Assembly: GCF_037975245.1 (NCBI RefSeq)
Contig: NC_092573.1
Location: 15,460,001 to 15,524,000, forward strand
Length of the DNA: 64,000 nt
Source: Apostichopus japonicus
Lineage: Eukaryota; Echinodermata; Holothuroidea; Aspidochirotida; Stichopodidae
Direction: 5' to 3'
Position 1 is the stretch's first letter. Each line of letters begins with the position of its first letter. Of the stretch, positions 1 through 9,400 are shown piece after piece. Under the pieces are notes generated by a model. It worked only from the letters and a program-made list of their open reading frames with translations, did no database searches and was not told the DNA's origin. A program made the translations under genes and the position numbers.

Positions 1-22
1 CATCCTTGTTGAATGGGATGGA

Positions 23-43
23 GGGTAGGGGAGGGGTGGGGGG
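23..43 (+). other. G-quadruplex motif, repeated in almost every unit
   Basis: Four G runs (23-25, 28-31, 33-36, 38-43) are separated by loops of 2, 1 and 1 bases. This fits the standard four-run quadruplex pattern with very short loops. The same motif opens nearly every unit on the same strand, with TA, TC or TCT in the first loop and five to nine Gs in the last run. Exceptions include the TTCGGG-type units, where the last run is broken, and the units at 27137 and 27952, where the third run is cut to two Gs (GGTGTGG). Folding is inferred from the pattern only. Confidence 0.75.
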
Positions 44-256
44 TGTCCAATTGACTTGGCTGCCCTATTGGTCGTCTATTTGCTTTTCTACCTGCTACGT
101 AAAGTTTGATATGTCCTGAAAATTACAGTTTGTACACTATCACTCTATCTAGATCATTGCATGTGGCAAGAGGTGTAGGTTACTATGGAATCAGGTACCG
201 TATACAGGGTCAGACCTCCATAACGCCCTAATAATGTGATATTATGTATAAATAAT

Positions 257-273
257 GTTTTGATGTCATTCCA
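257..273 (+). repeat. 17-bp direct repeat inside the unit, first copy
   Basis: The 17 bases GTTTTGATGTCATTCCA occur here and again at 581-597, starts 324 bp apart. In Q-type units the first copy has T instead of C at position 271, so the match falls to 16 of 17. Flanks differ, so this is a short internal duplication or a conserved motif, not proof of an older half-size unit. Confidence 0.7.
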
Positions 274-312
274 CTAGTTGAGTGGGAATGAGGGGTGGGG
301 ATGATTGGAAAG

Positions 313-458
313 CCTTAATCAGAATATATATGCTGTTGCATGTGCTGTATTCATACAATTTGATATATTATAGAGAAAATAGGGATGTACACTGTTATGG
401 CTTTCTCCTATTGTTTGAGAAAGATTTTTTTTACCATTTCCAACAGCATAGATTAAGG
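313..458. repeat. Imperfect inverted repeat enclosing ~100 bp, present in every ordinary unit
   Basis: The left arm (CCTTAATC at 313-320, then TATGCTGTTG at 329-338) is complementary to the right arm (CAACAGCATA at 441-450, then GATTAAGG at 451-458). The 8 bases at 321-328 are unpaired, giving 18 pairs in unit 1. Most copies have CCCTAATC, which costs one pair. The spacer is 102 bp. It could form a long-range cruciform or hairpin, or be a relic of a small element with terminal inverted repeats. I see no target-site duplication that would support the latter. Confidence 0.5.
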
Positions 459-486
459 TGATGTATATTAGATGTAATGTCAAAGG

Positions 487-497
487 TTTTTTTTTTT
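487..497 (+). repeat. Variable poly-T tract
   Basis: There are 11 Ts here, followed by CAACTATTAGGG. In other copies the run is about 7-14 Ts when followed by CAACTA. It reaches 15-17 Ts in units where that C has become T (15293, 16910, 32005, 35254, 61022, 62752). Length differences could partly be sequencing or assembly error. Confidence 0.85.
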
Positions 498-580
498 CAA
501 CTATTAGGGTCCCAATGTGTGTGAGAATTACTGAACAGTCTAATATTAATTTTTGACCATCTTATTTTCACCGTTTCAAA

Positions 581-597
581 GTTTTGATGTCATTCCA
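581..597 (+). repeat. 17-bp direct repeat inside the unit, second copy
   Basis: Exact match to 257-273 in unit 1. It is preceded by CACCGTTTCAAA and followed by AATTGATGAACTG in nearly all copies. In the units at 8042 and 48937 one base differs (GTCATACC). Confidence 0.7.
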
Positions 598-698
598 AAT
601 TGATGAACTGCTTAATCTCAAATGCATCAGTGTAGAAAATGATCTTGTCCAACTTTTACAGGCTCCACCCATATGTGGAACCATAATGTTGGGCAAAA

Positions 699-726
699 GG
701 GAGGGGGGGGGGGTTGCTGGAGGGGG
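699..726 (+). repeat. Variable poly-G tract near the unit end
   Basis: The core is GGGA followed by a G run, then TTGCTGGAGGGGG. The run after the A is only four Gs in the units at 7244, 10466, 47332 and 48135. Where the A is lost, a pure run forms, up to about 18 Gs at 16800-16817. This tract is the main source of length difference between units and decides which short frames stay open on either strand. Confidence 0.85.
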
Positions 727-2408
727 AAACTGGGAAAGCAGCTATATGTAGGTTAGAGCTATCATTAGGATCAAATATTTGAAAGCATAGGATTTTATGT
801 GTATTCATCCTTGTTGAATGGGATGGAGGGTAGGGGAGGGGTGGGGGGTGTCCAATTGACTTGGCTGCCCTATTGGTCGTCTATTTGCTTTTTTACCTGC
901 TACGTAAAGTTTGATATGTCCTGAAAATTACAGTTTGTACACTATCACTCTATCTAGATCATTGCATGTGGCAAGTGGTGTGGGTTACTATGGAATCAGG
1001 TACCGTATACAGGGTCAGACCTCCATAACGCCCTAATAATGTGATATTATGTATAAATAATGTTTTGATGTCATTTCACTAGTTGAGTGGGAATGAGGGG
1101 TGGGGATGATTGGAAAGCCCTAATCAGAATATATATGCTGTTGCATGTGCTGTATTCATACAATTTGATATATCATAGAGAAAATAGGGATGTACACTGT
1201 TATGGCTTTCTCCTATTGTTTGAGAAAGATTTTTTTACCATTTCCAACAGCATAGATTAAGGTGATGTATATTAAATGTAAAGTAGAAGGGTTTTTTTTC
1301 CAACTATTAGGGTCCCCATAATGTGTGTGAGAATTTAATGACAGTCTAATATTAATTTTTGACCATCTTATTTTCACCGTTTCAAAGTTTTGATGTCATT
1401 CCAAATTGATGAACTGCTTAATCTCAAATGCATCAGTGTAGAAAATGATCTTGTCCAACTTTTACAGGCTCCACCCATATGTGGAACCATAATGTTGGGC
1501 AAAAGGGAGGGGGGGGGGGTTGCTGGAGGGGGAAACTGGGAAAGCAGCTATATGTAGGTTAGAGCTATCATTAGGATCAAATATTTGAAAGCATAGGATT
1601 TTATGTGTATTCATCCTTGTTGAATGGGATGGAGGGTAGGGGAGGGGTGGGGGTGTCCAATTGACTTGGCTGCCCTATTGGTCGCCTATTTGCTTTTCTA
1701 CCTGCTACGGAAAGTTTGATATGTCCTGAAAATTACAGTTTGTACACTATCACTCTATCTAGATCATTGCATGGGGCAAGTGGTGTGGGTTACTATGGAA
1801 TCAGGTACCGTATACAGGGTCAGACCCTCATAACGCCCTAATAATGTGATATTATGTATAAATAATGTTTTGATGTCATTCCACTAGTTGAGTGGGAATG
1901 AGGGGTGGGGATGATTGGAAAGCCCTAATCAGAATATATATGCTGTTGCATGTGCTGTATTCATACAATTTGATATATTATAGAGAAAATAGGGATGTAC
2001 ACTGTTATGGCTTTCTCCTATTGTTTGAGAAAGATTTTTGTTACCATTTCCAACAGCATAGATTAAGGTGATGTATATTAGATGTAATGTCAAAGGTTTT
2101 TTTTTTCAACTATTAGGGTCCCAATGTGTGTGAGAATTACTGAACAGTCTAATATTAATTTTTGACCATCTTATTTTCACCGTTTCAAAGTTTTGATGTC
2201 ATTCCAAATTGATGAACTGCTTAATCTCAAATGCATCAGTGTAGAAAATGATCTTGTCCAACTTTTACAGGCTCCACCCATATGTGCAACCATAATGTTG
2301 GGCAAAAGGGAGGGGGTTGCTGGAGGGGGAAACTGGGAAAGCAGCTATATGTAGGTTAGAGCTATCATTAGGATCAAATATTTGAAAGCATAGGATTTTA
2401 TGTGTATT

Positions 2409-5400
2409 CATCCTTGTTGAATGGGATGGAGGGTAGGGGAGGGGTGGGGGGGTCCAATTGACTTGGCTGCCCTATTGGTCGTCTATTTGCTTTTCTACCT
2501 GCTACGTAAAGTTTGATATGTCCTGAAAATTACAGTTTGTACACTATCACTCTATCTAGATCATTGCATGGGGCAAGTGGTGTGGGTTACTATGGAATCA
2601 GGTACCGTATACAGGGTCAGACCCTCATAACGCCCTAATAATGTGATATTATGTATAAATAATGTTTTGATGTCATTCCACTAGTTGAGTGGGAATGAGG
2701 GGTGGGGATGATTGGAAAGCCCTAATCAGAATATATATGCTGTTGCATGTGCTGTATTCATACAATTTGATATATCATAGAGAAAATAGGGATGCATGTA
2801 CACTGTTATGGCTTTCTCCTATTGTTTGAGAAAGATTTTTTTTACCATTTCCAACAGCATAGATTAAGGTGATGTATATTAGATGTAATGTCAAAGGTTT
2901 TTTTTTTCAACTATTAGGGTCCCAATGTGTGTGAGAATTTAATGAACAGTCTAATATTAATTTTTGACCATCTTATTTTCACCGTTTCAAAGTTTTGATG
3001 TCATTCCAAATTGATGAACTGCTTAATCTCAAATGCATCAGTGTAGAAAATGATCTTGTCCAACTTTTACAGGCTCCACCGATATGTGGAACCATAATGT
3101 TGGGCAAAAGGGAGGGGGGGGGGATGCTGGAGGGGGAAACTGGGAAAGCAGCTATATGTAGGTTAGAGCTATCATTAGGATCAAATATTTGAAAGCATAG
3201 GATTTTATGTGTATTCATCCTTGTTGAATGGGATGGAGGGTAGGGGAGGGGTGGGGGGTGTCCAATTGACTTGGCTGCCCTATTGGTCGTCTATTTGCTT
3301 TTCTACCTGCTACGTAAAGTTTGATATGTCCTGAAAATTACAGTTTGTACACTATCACTCTATCTAGATCATTGCATGGGGCAAGTGGTGTGGGTTACTA
3401 TGGAATCAGGTACCGTATACAGGGTCAGACCCTCATAACGCCCTAATAATGTGATATTATGTATAAATAATGTTTTGATGTCATTCCACTAGTTGAGTGG
3501 GAATGAGGGGTGGGGATGATTGGAAAGCCCTAATCAGAATATATATGCTGTTGCATGTGCTGTATTCATACAATTTGATATATCATAGAGAAAATAGGGA
3601 TGCATGTACACTGTTATGGCTTTCTCCTATTGTTTGAGAAAGATTTTTTTTACCATTTCCAACAGCATAGATTAAGGTGATGTATATTAGATGTAATGTC
3701 AAAGGTTTTTTTTTTCAACTATTAGGGTCCCAATGTGTGTGAGAATTTAATGAACAGTCTAATATTAATTTTTGACCATCTTATTTTCACCGTTTCAAAG
3801 TTTTGATGTCATTCCAAATTGATGAACTGCTTAATCTCAAATGCATCAGTGTAGAAAATGATCTTGTCCAACTTTTACAGGCTCCACCGATATGTGGAAC
3901 CATAATGTTGGGCAAAAGGGAGGGGGGGGGGGGTTGCTGGAGGGGGAAACTGGGAAAGCAGCTATATGTAGGTTAGAGCTATCATTAGGATCAAATATTT
4001 GAAAGCATAGGATTTTATGTGTATTCATCCTTGTTGAATGGGATGGAGGGTAGGGGAGGGGTGGGGGGTGTCCAATTGACTTGGCTGCCCTATTGGTTGT
4101 CTATTTGCTTTTCTACCTGCTACGTAAAGTTTGATATGTCCTGAAAATTACAGTTTGTACACTATCACTCTATCTAGATCATTGCATGGGGCAAGTGGTG
4201 TGGGTTACTATGGAATCAGGTACCGTATACAGGGTCAGACCCTCATAACGCCCTAATAATGTGATATTATGTATAAATAATGTTTTGATGTCATTCCACT
4301 AGTTGAGTGGGAATGAGGGGTGGGGATGATTGGAAAGCCTTAATCAGAATATATATGCTGTTGCATGTGCTGTATTCATACAATTTGATATATTATAGAG
4401 AAAATAGGGATGTACACTGTTATGGCTTTCTCCTATTGTTTGAGAAAGATTTTTGTTACCATTTCCAACAGCATAGATTAAGGTGATGTATATTAGATGT
4501 AATGTCAAAGGTTTTTTTTTTCAACTATTAGGGTCCCAATGTGTGTGAGAATTACTGAACAGTCTAATATTAATTTTTGACCATCTTATTTTCACCGTTT
4601 CAAAGTTTTGATGTCATTCCAAATTGATGAACTGCTTAATCTCAAATGCATCAGTGTAGAAAATGATCTTGTCCAACTTTTACAGGCTCCACCCATATGT
4701 GGAACCATAATGTTGGGCAAAAGGGAGGGGGGGGGGTTGCTGGAGGGGGAAACTGGGAAAGCAGCTATATGTAGGTTAGAGCTATCATTAGGATCAAATA
4801 TTTGAAAGCATAGGATTTTATGTGTATTCATCCTTGTTGAATGGGATGGAGGGTCGGGGAGGGGTGGGGGTGTCCAATTGACTTGGCTGCCCTATTGGTC
4901 GTCTATTTGCTTTTCTACCTGCTACGTAAAGTTTGATATGTCCTGAAAATTACAGTTTGTACACTATCACTCTATCTAGATCATTGCATGTGGCAAGTGG
5001 TGTGGGTTACTATGGAATCAGGTACCGTATACAGGGTCAGACCTCCATAACGCCCTAATAATGTGATATTATGTATAAATAATGTTTTGATGTCATTTCA
5101 CTAGTTGAGTGGGAATGAGGGGTGGGGATGATTGGAAAGCCCTAATCAGAATATATATCCTGTTGCATGTGCTGTATTCATACAATTTGATATATCATAG
5201 AGAAAATAGGGATGTACACTGTTATGGCTTTCTCCTATTGTTTGAGAAAGATTTTTTTTTACCATTTCCAACAGCATAGATTAAGGTGATGTATATTAAA
5301 TGTAATGTCAAAGGGTTTTTTTTTCAACTATTAGGGTCCCAATGTGTGTGAGAATTAATGAACAGTCTAATATTAATTTTTGACCATCTTATTTTCACCG

Positions 5401-6435
5401 TTTCAAAGTTTTGATGTCATTCCAAATTGATGAACTGCTTAATCTCAAATGCATCAGTGTAGAAAATGATCTTGTCCAACTTTTACAGGCTCCACCCATA
5501 TGTGGAACCATAATGTTGGGCAAAAGGGAGGGGGGGGGGTTGCTGGAGGGGGAAACTGGGAAAGCAGCTATATGTAGGTTAGAGCTATCATTAGGATCAA
5601 ATATTTGAAAGCATAGGATTTTAGGTGTATTCATCCTTGTTGAATGGGATGGAGGGTCGGGGAGGGGTGGGGGTGTCCAATTGACTTGGCTGCCCTATTG
5701 GTCGTCTATTTGCTTTTCTACCTGCTACGTAAAGTTTGATATGTCCTGAAAATTACAGTTTGTACACTATCACTCTATCTAGATCATTGCATGTGGCAAG
5801 TGGTGTGGGTTACTATGGAATCAGGTACCGTATACAGGGTCAGACCTCCATAACGCCCTAATAATGTGATATTATGTATAAATAATGTTTTGATGTCATT
5901 TCACTAGTTGAGTGGGAATGAGGGGTGGGGATGATTGGAAAGCCCTAATCAGAATATATATGCTGTTGCATGTGCTGTATTCATACAATTTGATATATCA
6001 TAGAGAAAATAGGGATGTACACTGTTATGGCTTTCTCCTATTGTTTGAGAAAGATTTTTTTTACCATTTCCAACAGCATAGATTAAGGTGATGTATATTA
6101 AATGTAATGTCAAAGGGTTTTTTTTTCAACTATTAGGGTCCCAATGTGTGTGAGAATTAATGAACAGTCTAATATTAATTTTTGACCATCTTATTTTCAC
6201 CGTTTCAAAGTTTTGATGTCATTCCAAATTGATGAACTGCTTAATCTCAAATGCATCAGTGTAGAAAATGATCTTGTCCAACTTTTACAGGCTCCACCCA
6301 TATGTGGAACCATAATGTTGGGCAAAAGGGAGGGGGGGGGGGGTTGCTGGAGGGGGAAACTGGGAAAGCAGCTATATGTAGGTTAGAGCTATCATTAGGA
6401 TCAAATATTTGAAAGCATAGGATTTTATGTGTATT
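2409..6435. repeat. Five-unit block, first copy of a duplication spaced 38.48 kb
   Basis: Five units (2409, 3216, 4026, 4829, 5632) match those at 40887, 41694, 42504, 43309 and 44112 in order and in private markers. Unit 2409 shares the GTGGGGGGGTCC start. Units 2409 and 3216 share GATGCATGTACA and CCACCGATATG. Unit 4026 shares GGTTGTCTA, and units 4829 and 5632 share the Q form. Start-to-start offsets are 38478, 38478, 38478, 38480 and 38480. The match fades near the end of the fifth unit, where 5632 has GAATTAATG and 44112 has GAATTACTG. Confidence 0.8.
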
Positions 6436-9400
6436 CATCCTTGTTGAATGGGATGGAGGGTCGGGGAGGGGTGGGGGGTGTCCAATTGACTTGGCTGCCC
6501 TATTGGTCGTCTATTTGCTTTTCTACCTGCTACGTAAAGTTTGATATGTCCTGAAAATTACAGTTTGTACACTATCACTCTATCTAGATCATTGCATGTG
6601 GCAAGTGGTGTGGGTTACTATGGAATCAGGTACCGTATACAGGGTCAGACCTCCATAACGCCCTAATAATGTGATATTATGTATAAATAATGTTTTGATG
6701 TCATTTCACTAGTTGAGTGGGAATGAGGGGTGGGGATGAATGGAAAGCCCTAATCAGAATATATATGCTGTTGCATGTGCTGTATTCATACAATTTGATA
6801 TATCATAGAGAAAATAGGGATGCATGTACACTGTTATGGCTTTCTCCTATTGTTTGAGAAAGATTTTTTTTACCATTTCCAACAGCATAGATTAAGGTGA
6901 TGTATATTAAATGTAATGTCAAAGGTTTTTTTTTTCAACTATTAGGGTCCCAATGTGTGTAAGAATTAATGAACAGTCTAATATTAATTTTTGACCATCT
7001 TATTTTCACCGTTTCAAAGTTTTGATGTCATTCCAAATTGATGAACTGCTTAATCTCAAATGCATCAGTGTAGAAAATGATCTTGTCCAACTTTTACAGG
7101 CTCCACCCATATGTGGAACCATAATGTTGGGCAAAAGGGAGGGGGGGGGGGTTGCTGGAGGGGGAAACTGGGAAAGCAGCTATATGTAGGTTAGAGCTAT
7201 CATTAGGATCAAATATTTGAAAGCATAGGATTTTATGTGTATTCATCCTTGTTGAATGGGATGGAGGGTAGGGGAGGGGTTCGGGTGTCCAATTGACTTG
7301 GCTGCCCTATTGGTCGCCTATTTGCTTTTCTACCTGCTATGTAAAGTTTGATATGTCCTGAAAATTACAGTTTGTACACTATCACTCTATCTAGATCATT
7401 GCATGTGGCAAGTGGTGTGGGTTACTATGGAATCAGGTACCGTATACAGGGTCAGACCCTCATAACGCCCTAATAATGTGATATTATGTATAAATAATGT
7501 TTTGATGTCATTTCACTAGTTGAGTGGGAATGAGGGGTGGGGATGATTGGAAAGCCCTAATCAGAATATATATGCTGTTGCATGTGCTGTATTCATACAA
7601 TTTGATATATCATAGAGAAAATAGGGATGTACACTGTTATGGCTTTCTCCTATTGTTTGAGAAAGATTTTTTTTACCATTTCCAACAGCATAGATTAAGG
7701 TGATGTATATTAAATGTAATGTCAAAGGTTTTTTTTTTTTCAACTATTAGGGTCCCAATGTGTGTAAGAATTAATGAACAGTCTAATATTAATTTTTGAC
7801 CATCTTATTTTCACCGTTTCAAAGTTTTGATGTCATTCCAAATTGATGAACTGCTTAATCTCAAATGCATCAGTGTAGAAAATGATCTTGTCCAACTTTT
7901 ACAGGCTCCACCCATATGTGGAACCATAATGTTGGGCAAAAGGGAGGGGTTGCTGGAGGGGGAAACTGGGAAAGCAGCTATATGTAGGTTAGAGCTATCA
8001 TTAGGATCAAATATTTGAAAGCATAGGATTTTATGTGTATTCATCCTTGTTGAATGGGATGGAGGGTCGGGGAGGGGTGGGGGTGTCCAATTGACTTGGC
8101 TGCCCTATTGGTCGTCTATTTGCTTTTCTACCTGCTACGTAAAGTTTGATATGTCCTGAAAATTACAGTTTGTACACTATCACTCTATCTAGATCATTGC
8201 ATGTGGCAAGTGGTGTGGGTTACTATGGAATCAGGTACCGTATACAGGGTCAGACCTCCATAACGCCCTAATAATGTGATATTATGTATAAATAATGTTT
8301 TGATGTCATTTCACTAGTTGAGTGGGAATGAGGGGTGGGGATGATTGGAAAGCCCTAATCAGAATATATATGCTGTTGCATGCATGTATTCATACAATTT
8401 GATATATTATAGAGAAAATAGTGATGCATGTACACTGTTATGGCTTTCTCCTATTGTTTGAGAAAGATTTTTTTTACCATTTCCAACAGCATAGATTAAG
8501 GTGATGTATATTAAATGTAATGTCAAAGGTTTTTTTTTTTCAACTATTAGGGTCCCAATGTGTGTGAGAATTAATGAACAGTCTAATATTAATTTTTGAC
8601 CATCTTATTTTCACCGTTTCAAAGTTTTGATGTCATACCAAATTGATGAACTGCTTAATCTCAAATGCATCAGTGTAGAAAATGATCTTGTCCAACTTTT
8701 ACAGGCTCCACCCATATGTGGAACCATAATGTTGGGCAAAAGGGAGCGGGGGGGGGGGGGAGGGTTGCTGGAGGGGGAAACTGGGAAAGCAGCTATATGT
8801 AGATTAGAGCTATCATTAGGATCAAATATTTGAAAGCATAGGATTTTATGTGTATTCATCCTTGTTGAATGGGATGGAGGGTCGGGGAGGGGTGGGGGGT
8901 GTCCAATTGACTTGGCTGCCCTATTGGTCGTCTATTTGCTTTTCTACCTGTTACGTAAAGTTTGATATGTCCTGAAAATTACAGTTTGTACACTATCACT
9001 CTATCTAGATCATTGCATGTGGCAAGTGGTGTGGGTTACTATGGAATCAGGTACCGTATACAGGGTCAGACCTCCATAACGCCCTAATAATGTGATATTA
9101 TGTATAAATAATGTTTTGATGTCATTTCACTAGTTGAGTGGGAATGAGGGGTGGGGATGATTGGAAAGCCCTAATCAGAATATATATGCTGTTGTATGTG
9201 CTGTATTCATACAATTTGATATATTATAGAGAAAATAGGGATGTACACTGTTATGGCTTTCTCCTATTGTTTGAGAAAGATTTTTGTTACCATTTCCAAC
9301 AGCATAGATTAAGGTGATGTATATTAAATGTAATGTCAAAGGTTTTTTTTTCAACTTTTAGGGTCCCAATGTGTGTGAGAATTAATGAACAGTCTAATAT

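Larger units (their letters stand above)
1..805. repeat. Representative satellite unit (unit 1)
   Basis: Used here as the reference for positions inside the unit. Order of landmarks: G-quadruplex motif (23-43), CpG sites at 73, 98, 199, 224 and 572, first 17-bp direct repeat (257-273), GGGG-T-GGGG (292-300), imperfect inverted repeat (313-458), poly-T (487-497), second 17-bp direct repeat (581-597), and G-rich tract (699-726). Hand count gives about 115 C and 192 G in 805 bases. This copy is intermediate between the two subfamilies: T at 164 and the ACCTCC form near 214 as in Q, but C at 271 as in P. It also has private changes near 171-180 (AGAGGTGTAGG rather than AGTGGTGTGGG). Confidence 0.9.
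1..2408. repeat. Units 1-3: mixed subfamilies
   Basis: Unit 1 is intermediate, unit 806 is Q and unit 1612 is P. Unit 806 has TTTTTTACC, GTAAAGTAGAAGG, CCCCATAATG and TTTAATGACAG, markers shared with the unit at 16101. Unit 1612 has GTCGCC and TACGGAAAG, also seen at 36871. Unit 1612 is the shortest at 797 bp, with a short G tract and a private TGTGCAACC. Confidence 0.85.

Noticed and set aside
224-230. Telomere-like CCCTAA and TTAGGG words (about three per unit)
   Set aside because: They are single hexamers in fixed places with unrelated flanks and no tandem telomeric run.
247-254. TATAAATA, a TATA-box-like word in almost every unit
   Set aside because: One such word is expected often in AT-rich DNA, and there is no linked start site, gene or other promoter element.
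1-805. CENP-B box
   Set aside because: I looked for the TTCG....A..CGGG core in the unit on both strands and found no match.
2995-3192. Plus-strand frame of 65 codons starting MMSFQIDELL
   Set aside because: Same reasons. It also falls below the track's size cutoff in copies whose G tract differs by one or two bases.
2979-3218. Minus-strand frame of 79 codons starting MNTHKILCFQ, recurring in most units
   Set aside because: It overlaps an antisense frame over the same bases, crosses a variable G homopolymer that shifts its frame between copies, resembles no protein family I know, and is repeated only because the satellite is repeated.
7270-7290. GGTTCGGGTGTCC in TTCGGG-type units, resembling an RNA polymerase III B box
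   Set aside because: It does not match the GGTTCGANNCC consensus after the first six bases, and there is no A box or tRNA-like fold. It arises from a 2-3-base change in the G-rich start.
7561-7743. Minus-strand frame of 60-80 codons containing LTLHLIYITLIYAV, in six units
   Set aside because: Its start lies in or beside the poly-T tract, so its presence depends on homopolymer length. The hydrophobic stretch is a product of AT-rich sequence.
8042-8856. Long unit (815 bp) as a possible insertion
   Set aside because: The extra length comes mainly from the G tract (8746-8763 region) and small local changes, not from foreign sequence.
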